From an uncultured Woeseiaceae bacterium (GTDB lineage Bacteria > Pseudomonadota > Gammaproteobacteria > Steroidobacterales > Woeseiaceae), in the NCBI GenBank assembly GCA_947258565.1, contig CAMYJB010000010.1, positions 1 to 64,000 of the forward strand: 64,000 nucleotides of DNA. Reading direction: 5' to 3'. How positions within the stretch are numbered: the stretch's first letter is position 1; each line of letters begins with the position of its first letter. The notes beneath the pieces are model-generated. The model did not search any database. It was given only the letters and a program-made list of their open reading frames with translations, and was not told where the DNA came from. Both the position numbers and the translations under genes were made by a program. Shown piece by piece: positions 18,609 to 27,491 of this stretch.

Positions 18609-18803
18609 ATCGGGCGGGCTGTCGGCGACGATTTTTCTCGTCATGGCTCCCTTCGGTCCGCTTTACTTCCTCGAAAAACATCGCCGACAGCCCGCCCCAG
18701 GTCGGCGCTGGCGAATTGCGCGCCGCCGATGTCCGATGAGCCCGGTTCGGGGTGTTTGTCGACGAGGCCTAAAGCGAGCGCAGCGAGCAGCCCGTCGACA
18801 AAC
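18609..18803. repeat. Paired-palindrome repeat, copy 1
   Basis: Two adjacent hairpins. Hairpin 1 has arms 18612-18637 and 18673-18697 (about 25 bp, one bulge) around a 35-base loop at 18638-18672 that is identical to the loop of copy 2 at 25526-25560. Hairpin 2 has an 11-bp perfect stem (18754-18764 with 18793-18803) around a loop containing TAAAGCGAGCGCAGCGAGC. The pilU frame runs into this element and takes its stop codon from the hairpin 1 loop. No transposase and no target-site duplication that I can see. Confidence 0.85.
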
Positions 18804-19715
18804 GGTTTCGAGCTGGTCGAGTTTGCCCTGGCGGATCAGGTTGGCGACGGCCGGTGTATTCACGAGGATTTCCAGTGCGGCGATACGGCCGGCATGCTGC
18901 TTGGTCGGCAGCAGCTGCTGGGACACGACGCCGCGCAGCGAGGTCGAGATCATCGTGCGAATGTGGCTCTGCTTGTCGGCCGGGAAGGAATTCACGATTC
19001 GGTCGACGGTCTGGCCGGCGCCGTTGGTGTGCAGGGTACCCATGACGAGGATACCCATCTCGGCAGCGGTAACGGCGATGCTGATCGTCTCGAGATCGCG
19101 CATTTCGCCGACCAGTACGACGTCGGGGTCTTCGCGCAACGCAGAATGCAGAGCTTCCGCGAAACTGGGGCTGTGTACGCCGATCTCGCGCTGGCTGATC
19201 AGACAACCCTGGGCTTTGTGCACGAACTCCACGGGATCCTCGATCGTCAGGATATGGCCCTTCAGCCGCTTGTTCATGGAATCGATCATGGCGGCGAGCG
19301 TCGTCGACTTGCCGGAGCCGGTCTTGCCGGTGACCAGGATCATCCCTCGTGTTTGCCGGCAAAGTTCGTGTATGACCTTGGGCATGCCGAGATCGGCCAG
19401 CGTCAGCGCCTGCGACGGAATGGCGCGGAAGATCGCGCCTATGCCGTTCAGATGGCGGAACACGTTGACGCGGAATCGTGAGACGTCCGGGATCTCGTAA
19501 GCGAAGTCCGCCGCATCGTCGAGTTCGAAAGCGCGCTGCGTCGCCCCGTCCATGATTTCGAACATGCACTCCCTGACCGTGTCGGTCGTCAGCGAGTCTT
19601 TCTCGACGACCTGCAGGTTGCCGTGGATGCGTGCACGCACCGGGTCTCCCGACACGAAGTGAAGGTCGGACGCGTTACTCTGCAGAGCCGTCGTCAGGTA
19701 TTGATCGATCTTCAT
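18663..19715 (-). CDS. pilU: Twitching-motility ATPase PilU with replaced C-terminus
   Basis: Accessory retraction ATPase of type IV pili. Residues 1 to about 304 are normal PilU: LQSNASDLHFVSGDPVRARI, Walker A GKTGSGKSTT (130-139), HEDP-like IEDPVEFVH, Walker B VVLVGEMRD, His box MGTLHTNGA and RIAALEILVNTP. After KLDQLETV the sequence turns into an Arg-rich run with no family resemblance. The switch falls at 18803, exactly the end of the palindromic repeat, and the TAA stop lies in the repeat. A usual PilU has roughly 60-80 different residues here, and they are not found downstream. Start overlaps the pilT stop (TGATG). Confidence 0.85.
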   Translation of the reverse strand: MKIDQYLTTALQSNASDLHFVSGDPVRARIHGNLQVVEKDSLTTDTVRECMFEIMDGATQRAFELDDAADFAYEIPDVSRFRVNVFRHLNGIGAIFRAIPSQALTLADLGMPKVIHELCRQTRGMILVTGKTGSGKSTTLAAMIDSMNKRLKGHILTIEDPVEFVHKAQGCLISQREIGVHSPSFAEALHSALREDPDVVLVGEMRDLETISIAVTAAEMGILVMGTLHTNGAGQTVDRIVNSFPADKQSHIRTMISTSLRGVVSQQLLPTKQHAGRIAALEILVNTPAVANLIRQGKLDQLETVCRRAARCARFRPRRQTPRTGLIGHRRRAIRQRRPGAGCRRCFSRK

Positions 19716-20824
19716 CAGCCCCCCAGCATTTCATTGCCGCCCACATCAACCAATGCAACGACATCCGTATCCGTCACAAAGCGCTGGAACTTGCTCTTGT
19801 CGTTTGCAAAACGAATCGCGTCGTCGGGATCGATTTCTTTTTTCTGGATTGCCCGGAGCAGCGCCGCGTCCATCAACTGCATACCCAGGTTGGCGCCGGT
19901 CTGCAGCTGCGACGGTATCTGGTGGGTCTGGTCGGACGTGATCATTTTCGCAATGGCACGATTGTTGACGAGTATCTCGAGCACTGCGCGGCGGCCCTTG
20001 CCATCGACGGTCTTGACGAGCACCTGCGTAATCACGGCTTTCAGGCTCATCGACAGGAACGCCTTGGTCTGCTCACGCAACTCGCCGGGTAACGCGTCGA
20101 TGATGCGGTCGATGGTCTTTACGGCACCCGTTGTATGCAAGGTGCCGAGAACCAGGTGACCGGTCTCGGCAGCCGTCATGGCCATCATGATCGTCTCCGC
20201 ATCGCGAAGTTCGCCGACCAGGATGACGTCCGGGTCCTCGCGCATCGCGGAACGCACGCCGTCGGCGAAACTGCGCACGTGGGTATTCAGTTCGCGCTGG
20301 ATGACCTGGCAATTCTTGCTGGGATGAACGAATTCGATCGGATCCTCGAGACTGATGATATTGAGGTTCCGCGTCTCGTTGAGGTGATCGATCATTGCGG
20401 CCAGCGTCGTCGACTTGCCGGTTCCGGTCGAGCCGGTGACGAGCACCATACCCTGGTGGTAGTCGCAGAAATCGACGAGCACCTTCGGCATGCCGAGCTG
20501 CGACAGGGTCGGAACGGTGCCCGGGATATGCCGGAATACGGCGCCGACGCCGGTTACCTTGCGAAAAACGTTGACCCGAAAGCGTCCGCCTTCCTCGGCG
20601 ACATAGGAGAAATCGAGGTCGTGGCCTTCGTCGAGGCGTTCGATCTGCTGCTGCGTCAGGATCTCGCGCACGTAGCCGTCGAGTTCGGTATCCGAAAGCT
20701 GCCGGAACTTGATCGGCATCAGGTCGCCGTTCATGCGCAGCATCGGCGGCACCCCGACCGCGAGGTGCACGTCTGAGCAGCCTTGAGCAAGACCGAGTTT
20801 CAGAAATGCGTCAATACGCGCCAT
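19715..20824 (-). CDS. pilT: Type IV pilus retraction ATPase PilT
   Basis: Hexameric ATPase that depolymerises type IV pili for twitching and DNA uptake. 369 residues. Walker A GSTGTGKSTT at 131-140, Asp-box ISLEDPIEFVH, Walker B ILVGELRD at 201-208, His-box LGTLHTTGA. The N-terminal PAS-like domain begins CSDVHLAVGVPPMLRMNGD. The C-terminus has a longer tail than E. coli-type PilT (FANDKSKFQRFV then a hydrophobic DVVALVDVGG). It is followed with one-base overlap by pilU and is preceded, 106 bases upstream on the same strand, by the HEAT-kinase gene. Confidence 0.9.
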   Translation of the reverse strand: MARIDAFLKLGLAQGCSDVHLAVGVPPMLRMNGDLMPIKFRQLSDTELDGYVREILTQQQIERLDEGHDLDFSYVAEEGGRFRVNVFRKVTGVGAVFRHIPGTVPTLSQLGMPKVLVDFCDYHQGMVLVTGSTGTGKSTTLAAMIDHLNETRNLNIISLEDPIEFVHPSKNCQVIQRELNTHVRSFADGVRSAMREDPDVILVGELRDAETIMMAMTAAETGHLVLGTLHTTGAVKTIDRIIDALPGELREQTKAFLSMSLKAVITQVLVKTVDGKGRRAVLEILVNNRAIAKMITSDQTHQIPSQLQTGANLGMQLMDAALLRAIQKKEIDPDDAIRFANDKSKFQRFVTDTDVVALVDVGGNEMLGG

Positions 20825-20930
20825 TTACAGCTGTTCATCCATTAAATCAGTGGCTTAGGTGTATCCTAGGCGGATTTGCGGCCGCTGGCCAGAGCGAGAT
20901 CACATTTTTGGACATTCACGCCGGCTGGCG

Positions 20931-23381
20931 CTATACGCGGACGGCGTCGAGCGCGTCGGTGAGCTCCGCCATGGACTGGTAACGCTTGGTCTTGTCGACC
21001 GACATGGCCTTGTTGATGATGGCCGCAAAATCGTCCGGGATGTTCGGGTTTATTTCCTGGCACGCCTTCGCCTTGCCCTGGACGTGCTGATACATGACTG
21101 ACATGTGATCGCCGCGGCTGTAGGGGGGAATACCGGTTACCATCTCGTACATAATCACGCCGATGCTATAGATGTCCGCCGTTTCATCGACTTTCTTGCC
21201 GAGAATCTGCTCCGGCGCCATGTACTTGGGCGAACCGATGACGTAACCGGTCTTCGTCAGTTGAGTGTCGCCGCTCGACGCGGCGGCGGCGACGCCGAAG
21301 TCCACGATCTTCAGCAGTCCTTCGCTGTCCACGAGCACGTTGGCGGGTTTCAGGTCGCGGTGGATGACACCTGCCTGGTGCGCGACAGCCATGCCCGTCG
21401 CAATATCGCGAGAGAAGCCAAGTGCCTTGCCGATGTCCATGGGCTGGTTGTCCGGGATCTCACCCGACAGCGTGTGCGAGGGGAAATACTCCATGGAGAT
21501 TGCGTAAGAACCCTGCAGGTTCAGGAAGTCATAGATACGAATGACGTTGCGATGCGTGATCTTGCGCGAGTAACGCAATTCGTGCACGAACCGTTTCATC
21601 ATCTCTTCGTCCGACGAGACGTTCGGATTCAAAAATTTCAGAATGAGCCGCTCGTCGACGACTTCGTCCTGCATCAACAGCACCGTGCCGAAGGCGCCTT
21701 TACCGATCTTCTCGATGTACTTGTAGCGCCCCTCGATGACGTCGCCCGGATTGAGCTTGGAAATGTCGAGCGGCAGCGCCGCGGGAGGAACCGGGAGTTC
21801 GCCTTCCGCGGTGGTTTCGTCAAGCGATGCCGCTGCCGTGCGAGCCTTGGCCTGCTCATCGAGCAACTTCTCGAGATCCTTGTCATCCAGCAGCAACGTG
21901 CGCGTCTGGTCGCCGATCTTCTCCGCGCGGACGTTTTCGGCAAGCATCGTTGCAGAGAAGCGCGCATCGAGGTCCTTGAGGGCCTTGTCCGCCATATTGA
22001 TGATCGTTGGCTCGTCGACCTGCTTGATCTTGTGAAGCACCGTGCGAACCGTATCGGCGTGTGTCTCGTCGGCGAGTTTGGAGAGCGCCTTGACGGCTTC
22101 GATCTGGAGCTCGCGGTCGGGACTCTTGAGCAGTGGCACGATCATGGGAATGTGCTTGTGATCACCGAGTTTTGCCAGTGCCCGAACCACGACGGTATCG
22201 GTCTTGGCGTCATTGCCGAGCATGGCTTCGAGCTTCGGCAGCGCCTTGGGGTTACCGATCTTCGAGAGCGCGTCGACGGCGCGCTCTCGCACCCACCAGT
22301 CCGAATCGTCGGTGGCCGCAATCAGGGCCTCGACGGCACGTTCGTCTTTGGCCGCATCGAGGATTTCGACCGCGGTGCGGCGAATCTCCTCGTCTTCGTC
22401 GCTGATCAACGCGACGACGGAGTCGACAACCCTGGGGCCGCCGATTTCGGCGAGCGCGTCGCCTGCGCGGGATCGCACCCACCAGTCATCATCCTTGAGG
22501 ACTTCCAGCAGCTCCTTCACGGAGTTGACGCTGCCAACCTCATTGAGCACTTCCACCGCAGAGCGGCGCGCGTATTCCGACTCGTCCTTGAGCGCTTCCG
22601 CAAGGTACTTGACCGTCTCGGGATGATTGATCTGGATCATCATGTCGACGGCCTTGTTCTGCACGTCGAGATCGGGATCCTGCAGCAGTTTCGCGACGGC
22701 CGCGATGTTGACATTACTGCCGCGCGAGGCGAGGGCGCTCAGCGCGGCGCCGCGCACCATCTTGTTGGCGTCCCGCAGCTCGACCTCGAGCGCCGCGTTG
22801 ATCTCCGGACTATCGAACTTCTTGAGCAGGCTGATGAGATGGATCTTGATCATCGGGTCGCGCCCACCCATGCGCGCGATGAGGTCCGGAACCATTTCGG
22901 GTCGGATCATGCGCTCGATGATCCTGAACACGGCCGCTTTCTCCTTGACGTCGAGGTCGTAGGCGCGCTGCAGCAGTTCGTGCACGCTCAGGTCCTCCTT
23001 GTGGACCTGCAGTACCTCGATCAGGGCGGGCTTCGAGACCTCGTCGTCCTCGAACCAGTCGAGAAGCTGGTTCACGTTGTAGTCGGTGGTGCTCGACAGC
23101 GCCCAGGCCGTTCCCTTGACGACACGCTCGTTGCCGTCGGCGAGCCCTTCGCGGTAGTAGTCCAGGGTCTTGTCGTTGACCAGCGCTGAGAGGATGTCCA
23201 CGAATACCATCGTGTGCGACTTGTCGGACATCGCAAGCGCATCGATGACCTTGGGGATCACCTTCGGCCCGATCCTCTTGATCTTGCCGACGAGTCGACG
23301 TGCTCCGGAGCTGGTGGGATCCTTCTCGGTGACCAGCTGCTGGATCAGCTGTTCCGAACGAAATGAACCAAGCAGGCTCAC
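20931..23381 (-). CDS. HEAT-repeat array fused to a Ser/Thr protein kinase
   Basis: 816 residues, cytoplasmic. Residues about 20-490 are a regular array of HEAT/PBS-lyase-like helical repeats (for example DDWWVRSRAGDALAEIG and SDWWVRERAVDALSKIG). A charged Ala/Pro linker (about 490-540) leads to a eukaryotic-type kinase domain (about 550-816). The kinase looks active: glycine loop GKGAFGTV from 560, likely ATP Lys in LILKFL about 581, HRDLKPAN about 674-681, DFG about 694-696, and MAPEQ. No transmembrane or PASTA segment. It is the gene immediately upstream of pilT on the same strand, so a role in controlling pilus motors or surface sensing is an inference from position. Confidence 0.9.
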   Translation of the reverse strand: MSLLGSFRSEQLIQQLVTEKDPTSSGARRLVGKIKRIGPKVIPKVIDALAMSDKSHTMVFVDILSALVNDKTLDYYREGLADGNERVVKGTAWALSSTTDYNVNQLLDWFEDDEVSKPALIEVLQVHKEDLSVHELLQRAYDLDVKEKAAVFRIIERMIRPEMVPDLIARMGGRDPMIKIHLISLLKKFDSPEINAALEVELRDANKMVRGAALSALASRGSNVNIAAVAKLLQDPDLDVQNKAVDMMIQINHPETVKYLAEALKDESEYARRSAVEVLNEVGSVNSVKELLEVLKDDDWWVRSRAGDALAEIGGPRVVDSVVALISDEDEEIRRTAVEILDAAKDERAVEALIAATDDSDWWVRERAVDALSKIGNPKALPKLEAMLGNDAKTDTVVVRALAKLGDHKHIPMIVPLLKSPDRELQIEAVKALSKLADETHADTVRTVLHKIKQVDEPTIINMADKALKDLDARFSATMLAENVRAEKIGDQTRTLLLDDKDLEKLLDEQAKARTAAASLDETTAEGELPVPPAALPLDISKLNPGDVIEGRYKYIEKIGKGAFGTVLLMQDEVVDERLILKFLNPNVSSDEEMMKRFVHELRYSRKITHRNVIRIYDFLNLQGSYAISMEYFPSHTLSGEIPDNQPMDIGKALGFSRDIATGMAVAHQAGVIHRDLKPANVLVDSEGLLKIVDFGVAAAASSGDTQLTKTGYVIGSPKYMAPEQILGKKVDETADIYSIGVIMYEMVTGIPPYSRGDHMSVMYQHVQGKAKACQEINPNIPDDFAAIINKAMSVDKTKRYQSMAELTDALDAVRV

Positions 23382-23746
23382 CGCAGTACCCCGCCGGGCA
23401 CGGGTGAGGCGCCGTTGGAAAAGGCCGACTCCGGCTCCCCTGCATTCGACACAATCAAAGCGTTTCCGTTACGAACCGACAATCGTCCTGCTCTTGCCCA
23501 CGCGAACCGGGCCGCCCGGGACCGATTCGACCCGCAGACGCCACCCTCAAACCCAATGCGGCGCATTATGCCACATCACCTTGGCGCACAATCCTACCGG
23601 GAACCTTGAAAAACCAGGCTCGAGGCACATGTCCTGCCAGGATGGGGCACTTGGCAGCTCGCCGGCCTCGGTTACAATGTGCGACCCGCCGCCCCTCCCT
23701 GAGGGACGGTTACTGGGAAATTTTACCTAATAAGAGAACCTGAAGT
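23382..23746. other. Divergent control region between the HEAT-kinase gene and mrp
   Basis: 365 bases without a gene I can support; open frames here have no family resemblance or good start. On the plus strand it holds a good sigma70-type promoter for mrp (separate entry). On the minus strand a CATAAT at about 23564-23570 is the only -10-like match for the HEAT-kinase gene, without a clear -35. No repeat or RNA fold stood out. Confidence 0.5.
23651..23678 (+). promoter_or_regulatory. Predicted sigma70 promoter of mrp-dcd
   Basis: -35 TTGGCA at 23651-23656 and -10 TACAAT at 23673-23678, spaced 16 bases, about 70 bases before the mrp start codon. One mismatch from consensus in each box. Confidence 0.6.
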
Positions 23747-24835
23747 GTGACGTCGTCAACAGATTCCAGTGTGAAGAAGTTAATCGAGGCCCTGAAGTTG
23801 CCGGGCGTGGACCATCCGATCGGCGACGTCGGTCGCGTTGCCGCAGCCGAGGTGAAGGATTCGTCGGCCAGCGTCAGCGTCGAGCTCGGATTCCCGGCCG
23901 AGGGGGCAATCGCCCGCTGGCGGGACTTCATTGCGGACGCCGTCAGGGCAGACACCGGAATGGACGATGTGGACGTGACGCTGACGTCCGAGATCACCGC
24001 CCATGGGGTGCAACGGAATCTCAAGCCGCTGGCCAACGTGCGCAACGTGATCGCCGTTTCGTCGGGCAAAGGTGGTGTCGGCAAATCGACCGTTGCCGTC
24101 AACCTGGCGCTGGCACTGGCCGCGGACGGTGCCTCCGTGGGCCTGCTCGACGCCGACATTTACGGGCCGAGCCAGCCGCACATGGTCGGCCTTGTCGGCG
24201 AGCGGCCGACGACGGCGGACGGCCAGAGCATGGCGCCGATGGATGCGCTTGGCCTGCAGGTCATGTCGATCGGCTTCCTGATCGACCCGGACCAGCCAAT
24301 GGTGTGGCGCGGTCCCATGGTGACCTCCGCATTGAACCAGTTGCTGAATCAGACCAACTGGCGGGATCTCGACTACCTGATCGTGGACATGCCGCCGGGC
24401 ACCGGCGACATCCAGTTGACGCTGTCGCAGCAGGTGCCGGTCTCGGGTGCCGTCGTGGTAACGACGCCCCAGGACATCGCGACTATCGACGCGCGCAAAG
24501 GCCTGGCGATGTTCCGCAAGGTGGCAATCCCGGTACTGGGCGTCATTGAAAACATGAGCACCCACATTTGCACGGCCTGCGGCCACGAGGAGGCGATTTT
24601 CGGCGCCGGCGGCGCCGATGCCATGGTGCAGGACTTCAATGTCGAACTGCTTGGCCAACTGCCGCTCGACGCGCGCATACGCGAGCAGGCGGACTCCGGC
24701 AATCCGACCGTCGCGTCGGACCCCGATTCGCCGGCTGCCGAGGCCTTTCGCGGTGCGGCGCGGCGCATGGCTGCGGCGCTCGCGTTGCAGGGTAAGGACT
24801 ACAGCGCCAGGTTCCCGAAGATCGTCGTCGAGTAG
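23747..24835 (+). CDS. apbC: Mrp/ApbC-family iron-sulfur cluster carrier ATPase
   Basis: P-loop NTPase that binds and transfers Fe-S clusters. 362 residues: an N-terminal DUF59/MIP18-like domain (about 1-85), then the ATPase with deviant Walker [18 protein letters not shown], switch [14 protein letters not shown], Walker B-like [14 protein letters not shown] and the cluster-binding CTACGHEE (C-X2-C). GTG start at 23747; a GTG two bases earlier is in another frame. dcd follows 5 bases after the stop on the same strand. metG, which commonly neighbours mrp in gammaproteobacteria, lies across the pilTU region. Confidence 0.93.
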   Translation: MTSSTDSSVKKLIEALKLPGVDHPIGDVGRVAAAEVKDSSASVSVELGFPAEGAIARWRDFIADAVRADTGMDDVDVTLTSEITAHGVQRNLKPLANVRNVIAVSSGKGGVGKSTVAVNLALALAADGASVGLLDADIYGPSQPHMVGLVGERPTTADGQSMAPMDALGLQVMSIGFLIDPDQPMVWRGPMVTSALNQLLNQTNWRDLDYLIVDMPPGTGDIQLTLSQQVPVSGAVVVTTPQDIATIDARKGLAMFRKVAIPVLGVIENMSTHICTACGHEEAIFGAGGADAMVQDFNVELLGQLPLDARIREQADSGNPTVASDPDSPAAEAFRGAARRMAAALALQGKDYSARFPKIVVE

Positions 24836-24840
24836 CGCAG

Positions 24841-25407
24841 GTGAGCATCAAGTCGGATCGCTGGATTCGCCGCATGGCGGCCGACCACGGCATGATCGAA
24901 CCCTTCGAGCCGGGCCAGGTTCGCGAAAACGAACACGGCCGGATCGTCTCCTACGGCACCTCGAGTTACGGCTACGACGTGCGTTGCTCCAGTGAATTCA
25001 AAATCTTCACCAACATCAACTCCGCGATCGTGGACCCGAAAGGATTCGATGAAACGAGTTTCGTCGACCTCGAGAGCGACGTCTGCGTGATTCCTCCGAA
25101 TTCATTTGCGCTGGCGCGTACCGTGGAGTATTTCCGCATCCCGAGGACCGTGCTCACGATCTGTCTCGGTAAATCGACCTACGCCCGCTGCGGCATCATC
25201 GTGAACGTGACGCCGCTCGAACCCGAATGGGAAGGGCACGTCACGCTGGAATTCTCCAACACGACGCCGCTGCCGGCCAAGATCTATGCCAACGAGGGCG
25301 TCGCCCAGATGCTGTTTCTCGAATCCGACGAACCCTGCGAGACCTCCTACAAGGATCGTGGCGGCAAATACCAGGGCCAGACCGGCGTCACCCTGCCGAA
25401 AGCCTGA
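24841..25407 (+). CDS. dcd: dCTP deaminase
   Basis: Converts dCTP to dUTP for thymidylate synthesis. 188 residues, normal length. Family motifs: [11 protein letters not shown] near the N-terminus, the nucleotide-binding GKSTYAR (110-116), and the catalytic Glu137 in [13 protein letters not shown]. Starts at GTG 24841, five bases after the mrp stop, so cotranscribed. The C-terminal GGKYQGQ-GVTLPKA is the usual nucleotide-covering tail. Confidence 0.96.
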   Translation: MSIKSDRWIRRMAADHGMIEPFEPGQVRENEHGRIVSYGTSSYGYDVRCSSEFKIFTNINSAIVDPKGFDETSFVDLESDVCVIPPNSFALARTVEYFRIPRTVLTICLGKSTYARCGIIVNVTPLEPEWEGHVTLEFSNTTPLPAKIYANEGVAQMLFLESDEPCETSYKDRGGKYQGQTGVTLPKA

Positions 25408-25461
25408 CGCTCCCGCTCACGTTCCCCCAGCCCTTCCCCCGACCTGGCTCGACGCGCCGCC

Positions 25462-25700
25462 CCGAAATCGGGCCAGGCGACCGGGGCATTTCTCTCTCGC
25501 GGGCGGTCTGCGGCGACGATTTTTCTCGTCATGGCTCCCTTCGGTCCGCTTTACTTCCTCGAAAAACATCGCCGCCAGACCGCCCGGGCTTGCTACGCAG
25601 TGCTCCGTCAGGCGAGCCGGGGCGTTTGTCGACCGAAGTAAAGCGCAGCGCAGCGAGCCATGAGGGAGACAAATGCCCCGGTCGCCTGGCCCCGGATCGG
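25462..25700. repeat. Paired-palindrome repeat, copy 2, with long outer inverted arms
   Basis: Fills most of the 347-base gap between dcd and purN. Hairpin 1: arms 25500-25525 and 25561-25586 (26 bases each, one bulge) around a 35-base loop identical to copy 1. Hairpin 2: arms 25610-25630 and 25666-25687 around a loop containing GAAGTAAAGCG and GCGAGCCATGAG. The hairpin 2 loop is a rough reverse complement of the hairpin 1 loop, so the two units are in opposite orientation. A 22-base perfect inverted repeat joins 25470-25491 to 25671-25692, so the right arm can pair either with hairpin 2's left arm or with the outer arm. Confidence 0.85.
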
Positions 25701-25754
25701 GGACGAGGGTCTCGCGGCGGTTTGGACCCGGGTATTGCGGTGGTTTTGGGGGAG

Positions 25755-26411
25755 TCAGAGGTCGAAATCGACGATGACGGGTTCGTCGAGTGGTTTGTCG
25801 TCGAGCCAGGTGGCGCCGTCCCGCATGTGGAGGCGACCGGAGCCGAACCAGTCTGCCGCGGTCGGGTAGATCCGGTGTTCGACGGCCTGGACGCGCCGCA
25901 TGAGTTCATCGGGGTCCGTGCTCGGGGCGACGCGAATCCGGCCCTGCACGATGCGCGGCCCGCCGTCGAGCTCCTCGGTAACGAAGTGCACGCTGCTGCC
26001 GTGGTGAGTGTCGCCGGCTTCAAGTACGCGCTGGTGGGTGTTCAGGCCCGGGTAGCGCGGCAGCAGCGCTGGATGAATATTGAGAATCCGCCCTTCATAG
26101 TGCTGCACGAACCAGGGGCTCAGTATGCGCATGAATCCGGCAAGCACCAGCAGCTCCGGTTCCCAGCGGGCCAGGGCGGCGGCTACAGCGCGGTCGAATT
26201 GCTCGCGGCTGTCGAAATCGCCGTGTTCGATGCATAGCGTTTCGATGCCTGCGTCGCGTGCGCGCGTCAGTCCGTAAGCGTCGGGGCGGTTCGAGAAAAC
26301 GCCGCAGAGGTCGATTGATATCGGACCCTGCGCAACACGATCGATAAAAGACTGCAGGTTCGTGCCGGATCCCGATATCAGGATTGCCGTCTTGCAGTGT
26401 CCCGAACTCAA
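25755..26411 (-). CDS. purN: Phosphoribosylglycinamide formyltransferase
   Basis: Third step of purine synthesis, using 10-formyl-tetrahydrofolate. 218 residues. Phosphate loop ISGSGTNLQ at 12-20, catalytic His in [14 protein letters not shown], and the folate-site Asp in [10 protein letters not shown]. Start is the TTG at 26411, whose TTGA overlaps the purM stop; no better-placed ATG exists before the conserved phosphate loop. Its stop lies next to the second paired-palindrome repeat. Confidence 0.95.
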   Translation of the reverse strand: MSSGHCKTAILISGSGTNLQSFIDRVAQGPISIDLCGVFSNRPDAYGLTRARDAGIETLCIEHGDFDSREQFDRAVAAALARWEPELLVLAGFMRILSPWFVQHYEGRILNIHPALLPRYPGLNTHQRVLEAGDTHHGSSVHFVTEELDGGPRIVQGRIRVAPSTDPDELMRRVQAVEHRIYPTAADWFGSGRLHMRDGATWLDDKPLDEPVIVDFDL

Positions 26412-27427
26412 AGGAATCGTACCGGGCCGGAACCCGCGGCGACGCGGCCGATCTCCCAGGCCGATTCCCCTGCCTCCGCGAGCATGCCGACGACCCTGGC
26501 GACGTCTGCCGCGTCGACGACGACGATCATGCCGACACCGCAGTTGAACGTGCGGCGCATTTCTCCGGCTGCGATATTGCCCGCTTCGGCGAGCCAGTCG
26601 AATAGGGCGCCCTGTTCCCAGGACGTGGTGTCTATCTCGGCGTGCAGGGAATCGTCGAGGATCCGGGGCAGGTTTTCGGTGATACCGCCGCCGGTTATAT
26701 GGGCGAGGCCCTTGATCGTTACCGCGCTCATGAGCGCCAGCACCGGCCTCACGTAGATCCGGGTAGGAGCGAGCAAACGTTCGCTCGCGCGCACCCCGTC
26801 GATTTCACTGTCGCCGGCCAGGTCGAGGACCTTGCGAATGAGCGAGTAACCGTTCGAATGCGGACCACTGGAAGCTATGCCGACCAGCGCGTCACCGGCC
26901 TCGATGGCGCTGCCGTCGATCATCGCGTCCCGTTCCACCACGCCGACGCAGAAGCCGGCCAGGTCATAGTCACCGTCGGCATACATGTCCGGCATCTCGG
27001 CAGTCTCGCCGCCGATCAGCGCTGCGCCAGCCTGGCTGCAGCCCGTCGCGATGCCTTTCACCACGTTTGCAGCGACCTCGACATCCAGCTTGCCGCAGGC
27101 GAAATAGTCGAGGAAAAACAACGGCTCCGCCCCCTGGACCAGCACGTCATTAACGCACATGGCGACGAGATCGATACCGATGCTGTCATGGATGCCGAGC
27201 CGCTGGGCGAGTTTCAGCTTCGTTCCCACGCCGTCAGTGCCCGAGACGAGTATCGGTTCCCGGTACCGGCCGGGCTCCAGCGCGAACAGGCCGCCGAAGC
27301 CGCCGATGCCCGACATCACTTCAGGGCGGCGGGTCGCGGCCACGATCGGCTTGATACGCTCGACGAGCGCGTTGCCGGCGTCGATGTCGACACCGGCATC
27401 CCTGTACGTCAGGTTCTTGTTGGCCAT
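26408..27427 (-). CDS. purM: Phosphoribosylformylglycinamidine cyclo-ligase (AIR synthetase)
   Basis: ATP-dependent ring closure in purine synthesis. 339 residues from the ATG at 27427 ([18 protein letters not shown], the canonical N-terminus); the longer open frame adds a basic stretch unlike the family. Motifs: [42 protein letters not shown] and [13 protein letters not shown]. Coupled to purN through TTGA. Diverges from the DUF2066 gene with 64 bases between starts. Confidence 0.97.
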   Translation of the reverse strand: MANKNLTYRDAGVDIDAGNALVERIKPIVAATRRPEVMSGIGGFGGLFALEPGRYREPILVSGTDGVGTKLKLAQRLGIHDSIGIDLVAMCVNDVLVQGAEPLFFLDYFACGKLDVEVAANVVKGIATGCSQAGAALIGGETAEMPDMYADGDYDLAGFCVGVVERDAMIDGSAIEAGDALVGIASSGPHSNGYSLIRKVLDLAGDSEIDGVRASERLLAPTRIYVRPVLALMSAVTIKGLAHITGGGITENLPRILDDSLHAEIDTTSWEQGALFDWLAEAGNIAAGEMRRTFNCGVGMIVVVDAADVARVVGMLAEAGESAWEIGRVAAGSGPVRFL

Positions 27428-27491
27428 CGATAAGTGGCAATTTCTGAGAGATCGATATAATAGTCGCTGGGCATCCACGGGGAAACCACCC

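Noticed and set aside
16685-18739. Open frame of 684 codons antisense to metG
   Set aside because: High-GC shadow frame; no motif or family resemblance, while metG on the other strand is certain.
18609-18803. Insertion sequence or MITE with transposase
   Set aside because: No transposase frame, no clear target duplication and no matching terminal repeats shared by the two copies; the palindrome pair explains the data better.
21105-23189. Open frame of 694 codons antisense to the HEAT-kinase gene
   Set aside because: Repetitive because the HEAT repeats are; no start signal or motif.
23170-23730. Open frame across the HEAT-kinase start and the divergent region
   Set aside because: Half antisense to a real gene, no family and no sensible start.
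25347-25532. Short gene starting MTRKIVA with a GGGAG ribosome-site-like signal inside repeat copy 2 (also in copy 1, 18219-18644)
   Set aside because: The start comes from the shared repeat loop in both copies and the downstream residues are unrelated, so it is a by-product of the repeat rather than a gene.
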